A stretch of 15,247 bases of DNA from Bacteroidota bacterium (lineage in GTDB: Bacteria; Bacteroidota; Bacteroidia; Sphingobacteriales; Sphingobacteriaceae), in assembly GCA_013288465.1 (NCBI GenBank), contig JABDBT010000061.1:1-15247 (forward strand), written 5' to 3'. Below, in pieces: positions 6,391 to 13,686 of this stretch (position 1 is the first letter of the stretch; each line of letters opens with the position of its first letter). The position numbers and the translations under genes are program-made. The notes under the pieces are model-generated. The model made no database searches, had not been told where the DNA came from, and worked only from the letters and a program-made list of their open reading frames with translations.

Positions 6391-7794
6391 ATGGAAGAAG
6401 AATTTGAATTTGGTTTTACCGAAGATCCAAAGTTTTCGGTAGAGCGGTACGAGGAGATGATCAGAAATCACGACCAGTACTTTTTTGATGCCCAGGCGTT
6501 TGAGAACATTATCGATTATTACATCGAAAAGAACGATCCCGCCAAGGCATTGCAGGTTGCAGAGTATGCCCTAAACCAACACCCTTTTGCCGCTATATTT
6601 TTAATAAAGCAGGCACAGCTTTTAGTGGTTACCAATCACGTAAGCGAGGCTTTTGCGGCATTAGAGAAGGCGGCCACGCTGGAAGCGTCAGACTCGGATA
6701 TTTACCTTATCCGCGGTAACCTGTACGAAAGCCTGGAACGTTATGATGAGGCGCTTGAAAATTATCAGAAAGCACTTGGCCTGGCCGAAGAAACGGATGA
6801 GATATTATTGCATATTGCCTACGTGTATCAAAACATGGGCGATTATGATACCGCCATCAGCTACCTGAAGCTATGCCTTAAACAAAACATGGAAAACCAG
6901 GACGCTTTATATGAGCTGGCCTTCTGTTACGATGTAATGGATAACCAGCAGGAAAGCGTGCAGTTTTACCAGCAATATATTGATAACGAACCTTACAGTT
7001 ATGCCGCATGGTATAACCTGGGCAATGCGTTTACCAAACTAAGCTTGTTTGAAAAAGCTATTGACGCCTATGACTATGCTATCTTAATAAAAGACAGTTT
7101 TGCATCGGCTTATTTTAACAAAGGCAACGCGCTGGTTAATTTAGAGAAATATGCCGAAGCCATAGAGGTTTACCGCCATACCTTTGAGTACGAGCAACCC
7201 AATGCCGACACTTATTGCGCCATTGGCGAATGTTATGAAAAGCTGGAGCAAATGGACGATGCCCGCGCTTTTTATAAAAAATCGGTTAAGATGGACCCTA
7301 AACTGGCTGATGCCTGGTTTGGTATTGGGGTAACGCTTGATTTTGAGGAGCGCTATTTTGAGGCCTTGCATTTTTATAAAAAAGCGTTAGACCTTGATAT
7401 TGCCAATGCCGATTACTGGTTTGCCATTGCCGATGCCGAATATAAACTGGGCCACATGCCCGAAGCTGAAAGCGCTTACGAAAAGGTGGTTGAGCTAAAC
7501 CCTATTGATGTTGATGCGTGGCTGGATTATTCGTCAATACTATATGAGCAGGAAAGGTTGATTGATGCAATAGAGGTAATTTCGCAAGCGATAAAGAACA
7601 ACCCGGATGCGGCGGAGTTATATTACCGGCAGGTGGCCTATTTATTTGCCAAAGGCGAATTTAACGAAGCATTAAGCTTCCTTGAAATAGCGTTGAACTC
7701 CGACCCGGAAAAACATTATATCTTGTTTGATTATTTACCGCAATTACAAAAAAATAAGGTAATATTGGATATTATTAATCGTTATACGAAATAG
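6391..7794 (+). CDS. TPR-repeat protein, cytoplasmic
   Basis: 467 residues with no signal peptide or membrane segment. The acidic N-terminus (MEEEFEFGFTEDPKF) leads into about a dozen 34-residue tetratricopeptide repeats covering residues ~36-455. Typical units show the A-x-x-x-Y-x-x-A-L pattern (YDEALENYQKALGL, FEKAIDAYDYAILI, YAEAIEVYRHTFEY, MPEAESAYEKVVEL). TPR solenoids are protein-binding scaffolds, so the partner and process cannot be read from the sequence. A similar stand-alone TPR protein is widespread in Sphingobacteria and Flavobacteria (recollection). It is transcribed away from the ALDH gene across a 180-bp divergent region in which no clean TTG-N19-TAnnTTTG promoter was found. 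Two hairpins follow the gene. Confidence 0.88.
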   Translation: MEEEFEFGFTEDPKFSVERYEEMIRNHDQYFFDAQAFENIIDYYIEKNDPAKALQVAEYALNQHPFAAIFLIKQAQLLVVTNHVSEAFAALEKAATLEASDSDIYLIRGNLYESLERYDEALENYQKALGLAEETDEILLHIAYVYQNMGDYDTAISYLKLCLKQNMENQDALYELAFCYDVMDNQQESVQFYQQYIDNEPYSYAAWYNLGNAFTKLSLFEKAIDAYDYAILIKDSFASAYFNKGNALVNLEKYAEAIEVYRHTFEYEQPNADTYCAIGECYEKLEQMDDARAFYKKSVKMDPKLADAWFGIGVTLDFEERYFEALHFYKKALDLDIANADYWFAIADAEYKLGHMPEAESAYEKVVELNPIDVDAWLDYSSILYEQERLIDAIEVISQAIKNNPDAAELYYRQVAYLFAKGEFNEALSFLEIALNSDPEKHYILFDYLPQLQKNKVILDIINRYTK

Positions 7795-7803
7795 TTGATT
7801 TTA

Positions 7804-7873
7804 GTTGTAGAGGTTGAAAATGTTGTAATGGTTGTAAAAGTTTTATAGTTACAACATTTTCAACCTCTACAAC
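7804..7873. repeat. 25-bp perfect inverted repeat, 20-nt loop, after the TPR gene
   Basis: Bases 7804-7828 (GTTGTAGAGGTTGAAAATG and six more) pair perfectly with 7849-7873. The arms are built from GTTG-rich words, and further GTTGTAA/TTACAAC words occur in the loop and just beyond (to about 7882). It starts 9 nt after the TPR stop codon. There is no T-tract directly after it, and a separate classical terminator follows at 7925, so it is more likely a dispersed palindromic repeat or mRNA 3'-end hairpin than the terminator itself. Confidence 0.65.
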
Positions 7874-7924
7874 CGTTACAACGTTTCTAACCAACACCGC
7901 CCTTAATACAATCAATATATGTTG

Positions 7925-7958
7925 AACCAAAGCCCTTTTTCGGGGTTTTGGTTTTTTT
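7925..7958 (+). terminator. Intrinsic terminator of the TPR gene
   Basis: Stem AACCAAAGCCC (7925-7935) pairs, with one G-T mismatch and a short T-rich loop, with GGGGTTTTGGTT (7942-7953). A run of seven T follows (7952-7958). The T-run overlaps the stop codon of the convergent lipoprotein gene (7957-7959). Confidence 0.75.
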
Positions 7959-8343
7959 ATTTATAACCTATTTGATCAGCATGCATAGCAACTATATGCG
8001 CTGATTCTTCTTCCAAATTTCCACCGCGGCCGTATTGCACTAATTTGTTATTGAAAAAGTACAGCCAAAATCCCGATTGCCTTAAATGGTTATTTGTAGC
8101 AGGTGTGGCAGTGGCGGGTGGCGCTACAGCCGGAGTGTATTCTACAACCTCCAGCGTGCCGGCAGGGTATTGTTTTACAACAATAATATTGTCGGGTTTT
8201 TGCATGAGGACTTTATAAGCGGTTTCTTTATCCATGCCAATTACAAGCTTAGTGGTATCCATACCCCTGAATGCCGCGCATGAAACTAAAAACAAAGCAC
8301 AACCTATTAGTAGCGCTACTGATGATCTGGTTAGGTTTTTCAT
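7957..8343 (-). CDS. Small lipoprotein, possible SmpA/BamE-like fold
   Basis: 128 residues. The N-terminus is a lipoprotein signal peptide: basic MKNLTR, a hydrophobic core, and lipobox LVSC with the acylated Cys at residue 22. The mature part has KLVIGMDKETAYKVLMQKPD, an Ala/Pro/Thr-rich stretch near 72-84, then FWLYFFNNKLVQYGRGG. The order 'GM-xx-E-x-V/A-xx-L-xx-P' followed by an aromatic strand and 'F-xx-xKL-xx-xG' is reminiscent of SmpA/OmlA-type small outer-membrane lipoproteins, but this is a pattern match only. It probably sits on the periplasmic face of the outer or inner membrane. The gene converges with the TPR gene and diverges from the ComA-family gene. The start is the only one giving an intact lipoprotein signal. 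Confidence 0.75.
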   Translation of the reverse strand: MKNLTRSSVALLIGCALFLVSCAAFRGMDTTKLVIGMDKETAYKVLMQKPDNIIVVKQYPAGTLEVVEYTPAVAPPATATPATNNHLRQSGFWLYFFNNKLVQYGRGGNLEEESAHIVAMHADQIGYK

Positions 8344-8379
8344 AGTAAAAATGATTAATTATATAGTTGTATTGACCGC

Positions 8380-8399
8380 CTAAACTATTAAAAGTTTAG
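8380..8399. promoter_or_regulatory. Small inverted repeat in the lipoprotein/ComA divergent region
   Basis: CTAAACT (8380-8386) and AGTTTAG (8393-8399) form a perfect 7-bp inverted repeat, 37 bp upstream of the lipoprotein ATG. On the minus strand the far arm and its flank give TAGTTTAG, one mismatch from the TAnnTTTG box, so it could be an operator at the lipoprotein promoter. Weak evidence. Confidence 0.25.
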
Positions 8400-8531
8400 T
8401 TAAAAAAACGAGTTTTTCTTAATTGCAAGATTATCAGGCTGATTATTAGCGGCATTATTTTTTTAGAATAATTTATCTAAATTTACGCCGTTAGAACTTT
8501 TAGTTATAGGCTATAACGAAATCTGCTTTTT

Positions 8532-9287
8532 ATGAATTATACGATCAATAATCTCCCCGAACGAACAGAAAAACCCCGCAGCAGCGGCATGACAATGGTG
8601 ATGGACAAGGGCCTTAGCCTGCGCCAGGTGGAGGACTTTATTGAAGTTTCGGGCTCCTATACCGATATTGTAAAACTGGGATGGGCCACCTCGTTTGTAA
8701 CACCAAACCTGGATGAAAAACTAAAATTGTACAGTGCCGCCGGCATACCGGTATATTTTGGCGGTACTTTGTTTGAAGCGATGCTGGTACGCGGTCAGTT
8801 TGATGATTATTGCCGCCTGCTTGATAAATACAAACTGCAATATGCCGAAGTATCAGATGGGTCGATAGACATAGCGCACGAAGAAAAATGCGAATACATC
8901 CGTAAGCTCACCAAACAGGTAACGGTGATATCCGAGGTTGGGTCAAAAGACGTACAAAAGATATTTGCGCCTTATAAATGGATAAAACTGATGCAGAGCG
9001 AAATTGAAGCCGGCGCATGGAAAGTAATTGCCGAGGCCCGCGAAAGTGGCAACGTTGGCATCTACCGCGACTCGGGAGAGGTGCGCCAGGGACTGATTGA
9101 CGAGATACTCACCCAGATACCTGCCGAAACTATCATTTTTGAAGCCCCTCAAAAAGCCCAGCAAGTTTGGTTTATCAAACTTATAGGCGCCAATGTAAAT
9201 ATGGGCAATATTGCCCCCATAGATGTTATCCCGCTGGAAACGCTGCGGTTGGGTATTAGGAGCGATACGTTTGATCATTTTTTATAG
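8532..9287 (+). CDS. ComA-family protein (phosphosulfolactate synthase-like)
   Basis: 251 residues, full length for the family. Known members (archaeal and bacterial ComA) add sulfite to phosphoenolpyruvate to make (2R)-phospho-3-sulfolactate, the first step to coenzyme M or sulfolactate; plant Hsa32 is a relative with a heat-tolerance role. The TIM-barrel landmarks are in order: MVMDKGLSL (22-30), DIVKLGWATS (45-54), VYFGGTLFE (74-82), AEVSDGSID (105-113), VISEVGSKD (132-140), then SEIEAGAWKVI (156-166) and the terminal IDVIPLETLRLG. No phosphatase, dehydrogenase or other sulfonate gene is adjacent, so the pathway cannot be assigned. In Bacteroidota a link to sulfonate or sulfonolipid metabolism is conceivable but unproven. 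The stop codon TAG is directly fused to a palindromic repeat. Confidence 0.87.
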   Translation: MNYTINNLPERTEKPRSSGMTMVMDKGLSLRQVEDFIEVSGSYTDIVKLGWATSFVTPNLDEKLKLYSAAGIPVYFGGTLFEAMLVRGQFDDYCRLLDKYKLQYAEVSDGSIDIAHEEKCEYIRKLTKQVTVISEVGSKDVQKIFAPYKWIKLMQSEIEAGAWKVIAEARESGNVGIYRDSGEVRQGLIDEILTQIPAETIIFEAPQKAQQVWFIKLIGANVNMGNIAPIDVIPLETLRLGIRSDTFDHFL

Positions 9288-9383
9288 TCTGAACCACGAT
9301 TCGTAGGATTAGTGGGATTTTCATGATGCCTGTCAAATTTTTTATCAAGGCAATCTTTTAATCCTACGAATCAAGGTTCAGAC
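9287..9383. repeat. Palindromic element copy A (97 bp), fused to the ComA-family stop codon
   Basis: Arms of 25 nt, 9287-9311 and 9359-9383, pair at 23 of 25 positions; the outer word is GTCTGAACC and the inner word GTAGGATTA. The 47-nt centre contains TGATGCCT. The left arm begins with the last base of the ComA-family TAG stop codon. The right end reads TAGTTGTCTGAACC on the minus strand. A second copy lies at 10938-11032. The element also occupies the upstream region of the DUF4197 gene, leaving only 32 bp to its ATG. Confidence 0.85.
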
Positions 9384-9415
9384 AACTAAACGATTTTTCT
9401 CTTAAATTTATCCCT

Positions 9416-10126
9416 ATGAAAAGATCCTTATTGCTGTTCCCGTTATTGTTTTTATTTGTTGGCTTATCCGGTTTTGATACCGTCCATAAACGCCAGATCA
9501 TACCTTCAAACTTAGAGATCGGTACGGCTTTAAAGCAGGCGCTTGAACAGGGCACCTCAAAAAGCGCGGCACAACTTTCGGCGGTTGATGGTTTTTTTGG
9601 CAATGCCGCTGTTAAAATAATGTTTCCGCCGCAGGCGCAAAAAGCCGAAAATACCCTGCGCAAATTGGGCATGAACCAACTATGCGATAATGTTATCTTA
9701 TCCTTAAACCGCGCAGCCGAAGACGCGGCTAAACAGGCCGGCCCTATATTTATCAATGCCATTAAACAAATGACCCTGCAGGACGTGACCAATATTTTAT
9801 TAGGCAGCCAGGACGCGGCGACGCAATATTTTAAACGGACCACCACTGCCGATCTTTCGGCAAAATTCAGGCCGGTTATACAGGTTAGCCTGGATAAAGT
9901 TGGCGCCACAAAATACTATGCTGATGCGGCAAAGGCTTATAATAAAGTGCCGTTTGTAAGTAAAATAAACCCAGATATTGTAGAATACGCTACCCAAAAG
10001 GCCATTGATGGTTTATTTATCCAAATTGCTTTGGAAGAATTAAATATTCGCCAAAACATAGGCGCGCGACCAACACCACTATTGCAAAAGGTGTTTTCAT
10101 TTGCCGATAAGAACAAGAAGTTTTAA
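9416..10126 (+). CDS. DUF4197 family exported protein
   Basis: 236 residues. The N-terminus (MKRSLLLFPLLFLFVGLSG) is a signal peptide or anchor without a lipobox Cys. The rest is one DUF4197 domain (about residues 30-232): EIGTALKQALEQG near the start, AVDGFFGNAAVKIMFPP, TLRKLGMNQLCDNVILSLNRAAEDAA, then QYFKRTTTADLSAKFRPVIQ and NPDIVEYATQKAIDGLF. The domain is alpha-helical and common in Bacteroidota and Proteobacteria, with no established function. The protein is predicted to be periplasmic. A TAAATTTA word 8 bp before the ATG is one base from a -7 box. The gene converges with the TonB_C gene, with 21 bp between stop codons. Confidence 0.87.
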   Translation: MKRSLLLFPLLFLFVGLSGFDTVHKRQIIPSNLEIGTALKQALEQGTSKSAAQLSAVDGFFGNAAVKIMFPPQAQKAENTLRKLGMNQLCDNVILSLNRAAEDAAKQAGPIFINAIKQMTLQDVTNILLGSQDAATQYFKRTTTADLSAKFRPVIQVSLDKVGATKYYADAAKAYNKVPFVSKINPDIVEYATQKAIDGLFIQIALEELNIRQNIGARPTPLLQKVFSFADKNKKF

Positions 10127-10140
10127 ATGTAAAGAAGCCG

Positions 10141-10168
10141 GTTACTATTAATGAAAATCAATAGTAAC
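10141..10168. terminator. Hairpin between convergent DUF4197 and TonB_C genes
   Basis: GTTACTATT (10141-10149) pairs perfectly with AATAGTAAC (10160-10168) around a 10-nt loop. It lies 14 bp past the DUF4197 stop and covers the last codons of the convergent TonB_C gene, so the hairpin is partly coding. There is no T-run, so termination activity is uncertain. Confidence 0.35.
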
Positions 10169-10840
10169 ATTGGTTTCGCTGGCCTGCTTGTTGGCATTGC
10201 CTGCCCAGGTAGGGCCATTTTTCACCAGTTCGATAGCTTTTTTATCGGCAACGGTATTGAGGGTGCTTTTAATTTTAAAATTACTGAGGCTGCCGTCATT
10301 GCCAACGGTGAAGGATAGTTTTACCGTTCCGGGTTTCCCGTTTGGGACAATAGCCTCTATGCTCAAATATTTTTCAAAGTTATCCCAGCCCGCTTTAGGG
10401 TGTGCTTCGTTTTCATGGATATTACTACCCGCCGGTTTTTTTGGCGATGTCATATCCATTACCAGCATTTCGTTTAAAGGGGTTGGCCCCTCGTCGAGCG
10501 TTGCACCGGTTTGCGCTTTATCGGTCTTTATTAATGCGGCGGTATCAGTTGTGCTTGAAGTAGTTTGAGTTGTAACGGAGGCCTTAATTTTATGCGCTGG
10601 TTTTTGCTTTTTCTCCGCAGTAACAAATACGTTTTTTTCGGCTGAATGTTTTGGGCTATCAATTACAGTTGGGGTATGCGCTACCGGCGACGCAGCGGGA
10701 GTCGTATTATAAACGTGTGCTATAGTTTGTTTTGACTGCACCGGCTGGTTACCCGAGATAAGGAACCCGCCAATAAATAATATGGTGAGCGCCGAAGCCG
10801 TTATAGCCAACATTTTCCACGGAAAAACGGTACTGTTCAT
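10148..10840 (-). CDS. Membrane-anchored TonB C-terminal-domain protein
   Basis: 230 residues. A single membrane segment (about 9-29, FPWKMLAITASALTILFIGG) is followed by a 110-residue low-complexity linker rich in Thr, Ala, Lys, Pro and Ser (31-140). The C-terminal domain (about 147-230) starts HPKAGWDNFEKYLS and continues GTVKLSFTVGNDGSLSNFKI, DKKAIELVKNGPTW and a closing beta strand VTIDF, the TonB_C pattern. This layout matches TonB-like energy transducers, but the linker lacks the long Pro-Glu/Pro-Lys repeats of classical TonB. In Sphingobacteria the same anchor plus domain often follows an N-terminal cytoplasmic anti-sigma-like module (recollection); that part is absent. No receptor, ExbB/ExbD or sigma-factor gene is adjacent, so its partner is unknown. 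Confidence 0.78.
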   Translation of the reverse strand: MNSTVFPWKMLAITASALTILFIGGFLISGNQPVQSKQTIAHVYNTTPAASPVAHTPTVIDSPKHSAEKNVFVTAEKKQKPAHKIKASVTTQTTSSTTDTAALIKTDKAQTGATLDEGPTPLNEMLVMDMTSPKKPAGSNIHENEAHPKAGWDNFEKYLSIEAIVPNGKPGTVKLSFTVGNDGSLSNFKIKSTLNTVADKKAIELVKNGPTWAGNANKQASETNVTIDFH

Positions 10841-10884
10841 TTGCCGGAGCTGATTACCTGGTTTATAAAAATATAATTGGACTA

Positions 10885-10892
10885 CAAAATTA
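10885..10892 (-). promoter_or_regulatory. -7 box of the TonB_C gene
   Basis: TAATTTTG (complement of 10885-10892) is an exact TAnnTTTG match, 44 bp upstream of the ATG. A T-rich TTTTA, rather than TTTG, sits at the -33 distance. Confidence 0.4.
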
Positions 10893-10937
10893 ACTTTTTT
10901 TGTTTATTTATAAAACAGTTAATTTTTTAGGCCGGTA

Positions 10938-11032
10938 GTTGTCTGAACCATGATTTTTAGGATTAGACGGATTGGTTCGATAGGCATCATCAAGAAAATC
11001 TGCCTAATCCTAAAAATCATGGTTCAGACAAC
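10938..11032. repeat. Palindromic element copy B (95 bp), abutting the helicase stop codon
   Basis: Perfect 29-bp arms: 10938-10966 (GTTGTCTGAACCATGATT and on to GGATTAG) and 11004-11032. The 37-nt centre holds TAGGCATCA, the complement of the TGATGCCT in copy A. The right arm ends at 11032, immediately before the helicase stop codon (complement of 11033-11035). Read from the adjacent stop codon inward, copies A and B share the order TCTGAACC, GGATTA, GATTTTC, TGATGCCT, so they lie in the same orientation relative to their genes. Confidence 0.88.
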
Positions 11033-13648
11033 CTAAAGCCCCCTTTTCCTAACATACCCAACTTTTCGTTCTTTGCTTCTCTCCTTAGCGTTAACGCCTT
11101 CGGCGCCGTAATGCCTTGCCATTTTGGCTATGCGTTCTTCCATGGTTTCGGTGGTTAGTTTTTCGCGGCCCAGGCTGTCAACCATAATAGGGAAGGCAAA
11201 TGGTGTTGGGCGTTCGATGGTTTTGAGAATAATGCTTTGCTTTTCTATCCGTTGCAAGGCTGCGCGCAACCTGAACTCTTCTAACTGGAACGCCAGCGCT
11301 TCGTTATAAGCCTGCCGCACCAACAGGTTATCGGGTTCATACTCGCTAAAGACCTCGAATAGTAATGACGATGAAGCCTGCAAATGCTTGTTTTTAACCG
11401 GCTGACCGGGATAGCCCGTGAATACCAATCCGCCAATGTGGGCAATGTCCCTGAACCGTCGCCGGGCCATTTCATTGGCATTAAGGCTATGTTGAATATC
11501 ATCCAACAGGTTATCGATGGAAAAAAAACCGGCGTCTTCTAAAACACGCTCAATAGGGATATCTTCATCGGTTAAAAACTCAAAACCATAGTCATTCATC
11601 GCTATGGAGAAACTGGCGGTTTTTACTTTTGATATGCGATAGGCCAGCAATGATGCCATACCTTCATGCACTAACCGCCCCTCAAAAGGATAAAATATCA
11701 AATGATGCCCTTCGGTGGATTTAAACGACTCGATCAAAAACTCATGGCTTTGCGGCAAATGTGAAAGTCGCGCTTGCAGCTCAAACAACGGCTTTAAAGC
11801 TATAACTTCTTCGTCCTTTTCAATGCCATGCGCTACCTCATCCAGTTTATCCCTAAAAACGGCGGCAAGCTGCGATGATAGCGGCATACGCCCGCCCGAC
11901 CAGCTTGGGATGATGCCTTTAGTAGCTTTTGACTTTTTAACATAAGCGCTCATTTCTTTTACCCGTACAAACTCCAGGCTCCGCCCCGCAAACCAGAATA
12001 CATTGCCCGGCCTTAATTTGGATATAAATGATTCTTCAATAGTGCCCAGGCTGCCGCCGCTTAACCATTTTACACGGATACTCAGGTCGCTGGTAATGGT
12101 GCCAATACTTAGGCGGTGGCGCATAGCTACCCGGCGGTTGTTTACTTTATATAAGCCATCCGCTAATTCCACCTTTAAAAACTCATCGTATTGTGCCAGC
12201 GTTTTGCCGCCATTGGTAATAAAGTCAAGCAGCTCGTTAAATTCCCGGCGGGTAAGGTCGGCAAAGGCGTAGGTGGTTTTTACTTCGTTAAACAGTTCAT
12301 CGGCCCTAAAACCTTCGGATACCGCGAGGGTAACCATAAATTGTATCAGCACATCCATGGTAAGCAGCATAGGGTCGCGGCTTTCAAAAATGCCGCGTTT
12401 TATCGCTTCTTTAAGGGCAGCGCCTTCCAATAATTCTAACGAATGGGTAGGCACAAACCAGGCTTTTGATATCGCGCCGGGGTGATGCCCGCTGCGGCCA
12501 GCCCGCTGCATAAAACGCGCTACACCTTTGGGGCTGCCCACCTGTATAACCGTATCTACAGGGCGAAAATCAACACCCAGGTCAAGGCTTGAAGTGCATA
12601 CCACCACCTTTAAAGCTTCGGCATGAAGGGCCTGCTCAACCCAGGTACGCAGCTCATTATCCAACGAACCATGGTGCATGGCCATAACGCCCGCGTATTC
12701 GGGGTAGTTATCTAAAATAGCATGGTACCATATTTCTGATTGCGAACGGGTATTGGTAAATATCAGCGTAGTTTTGCTTTTGGCTACAATCTTCATCACC
12801 TCGGGCAATAGCTTTAAGCCAATATGCCCCGACCATGAATAATTCTCCACATTTTCGGGGATAATGGATTTAATGAGCAGTTTCTTTTCAAAATTAGCCC
12901 GCACCATTTTTGTTTGTTCTGTAGGAAAATCGTTGCCTAATAACACTTCTGCCGCTTGTTCTAAATTGCCTATAGTTGCGCTGATACCCCAGATTTTGAG
13001 TTTGCAGTAGGCTGTTTGCAGTTTGCTTTCATTTGGCGTTTTAAATTGACTATTACCATGCGCTGCCAACTGCAAACCGCCCACTGCAAACTGCCCACTG
13101 CAAACTGTTTTCAGCCGCGAAAGGCCAAGCTCCACCTGTACGCCTCTTTTCGTTCCCAATAACTCATGCCATTCGTCAATTACTACCACCTGCAGGCTTT
13201 TAAATATAGTGGGATATTCTTTTTGTGCCAGCATCAGGTGTAAGCTTTCGGGGGTGGTAAGCAGTACTTCGGGCAGTTTTTTCTTTAGCGCGGCTTTTTC
13301 GGCAGCGGGGGTATCGCCGGTGCGGGTGGCTATTTTCCAGGGGATCTCCAGGTCATCGCAAACTTCCTGCATGGCCTTTTTAATGTCGTTGGTTAATGCG
13401 CGCAGGGGTGTTATCCACAGCATTTGCAGCCCGTTGTTTTGTTTGGTCTTATAATCGGGATGCTTGTTGATAAAATCAGCCAAAAAAGGCAAAAACAAAG
13501 CAAATGTTTTACCGCTGCCGGTGGGGGCGTTTAATAATCCCGAAAAACCGGCAAGGTAGGCCTCTTCCATTTCTTGCTGAAAAGGAAACTGCTGCCAGTT
13601 TTTTTGCCGGTACCATTCGCGGATGATTTGCTGCCCTTTGGTGATCAT
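11033..13648 (-). CDS. Lhr-like DEXH-box DNA helicase (ligase-associated type)
   Basis: 871 residues from ATG at 13646-13648; a longer form would use TTG at 13663 and add only five residues. RecA-like domain 1 has Walker A APTGSGKT (41-48), TTPESL (131-136), DEWH (158-161) and SAT (223-225). Domain 2 has TLIFTNTRSQSE (294-305), TSSLDLGVDF (352-361) and QRAGRSGH (381-388). The rest is the Lhr-type winged-helix and C-terminal region, ending in a basic tail. The family moves on ssDNA 3'-5' and is often encoded with an ATP-dependent DNA ligase, a nuclease and a phosphoesterase in a repair cluster. None of these is in the window, so this copy is isolated. Residues ~181-217, just before motif III, are an in-frame insertion derived from a repeat. 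The stop codon abuts palindromic element B. Confidence 0.88.
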   Translation of the reverse strand: MITKGQQIIREWYRQKNWQQFPFQQEMEEAYLAGFSGLLNAPTGSGKTFALFLPFLADFINKHPDYKTKQNNGLQMLWITPLRALTNDIKKAMQEVCDDLEIPWKIATRTGDTPAAEKAALKKKLPEVLLTTPESLHLMLAQKEYPTIFKSLQVVVIDEWHELLGTKRGVQVELGLSRLKTVCSGQFAVGGLQLAAHGNSQFKTPNESKLQTAYCKLKIWGISATIGNLEQAAEVLLGNDFPTEQTKMVRANFEKKLLIKSIIPENVENYSWSGHIGLKLLPEVMKIVAKSKTTLIFTNTRSQSEIWYHAILDNYPEYAGVMAMHHGSLDNELRTWVEQALHAEALKVVVCTSSLDLGVDFRPVDTVIQVGSPKGVARFMQRAGRSGHHPGAISKAWFVPTHSLELLEGAALKEAIKRGIFESRDPMLLTMDVLIQFMVTLAVSEGFRADELFNEVKTTYAFADLTRREFNELLDFITNGGKTLAQYDEFLKVELADGLYKVNNRRVAMRHRLSIGTITSDLSIRVKWLSGGSLGTIEESFISKLRPGNVFWFAGRSLEFVRVKEMSAYVKKSKATKGIIPSWSGGRMPLSSQLAAVFRDKLDEVAHGIEKDEEVIALKPLFELQARLSHLPQSHEFLIESFKSTEGHHLIFYPFEGRLVHEGMASLLAYRISKVKTASFSIAMNDYGFEFLTDEDIPIERVLEDAGFFSIDNLLDDIQHSLNANEMARRRFRDIAHIGGLVFTGYPGQPVKNKHLQASSSLLFEVFSEYEPDNLLVRQAYNEALAFQLEEFRLRAALQRIEKQSIILKTIERPTPFAFPIMVDSLGREKLTTETMEERIAKMARHYGAEGVNAKERSKERKVGYVRKRGL
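12998..13110. repeat. Inverted 14-nt-repeat element inserted in frame in the helicase gene
   Basis: Three tandem 14-nt units, 13069-13082, 13083-13096 and 13097-13110 (unit ACTGCAAACTGCCC with changes), face two inverted units at 13001-13014 and 13015-13028 (TTTGCAGTAGGCTG, TTTGCAGTTTGCTT). About 40 nt of non-repeat DNA lie between. The whole block is translated without stop as about 37 residues (TVCSGQFAVGGLQLAAHGNS and on to AYCKL). The helicase sequence reads naturally across it, from LSRLK to KIWGISAT. Confidence 0.8.
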
Positions 13649-13686
13649 GCCGATAATATACAATGTAAATTACAAATCACAATTCA

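Noticed and set aside
9364..9909. 181-codon open frame on the minus strand, antisense to the DUF4197 gene
   Set aside because: DUF4197 on the plus strand matches its family along its full length; the antisense frame begins inside it and ends in palindromic element A.
9287..11032. Composite mobile unit (DUF4197 plus TonB_C genes between two identical elements)
   Set aside because: There is no transposase, the two copies differ at many bases, and each is tied to the stop codon of an outside gene. Independent insertions are the simpler reading.
12998..13110. CRISPR-like array
   Set aside because: Units are only 14 nt, directly adjacent with no spacers, arranged as inverted arms, and lie inside a coding frame.
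13649..13663. TTG start giving the helicase five extra residues
   Set aside because: An ATG follows at once (MITKGQQII) and fits the usual family N-terminus.
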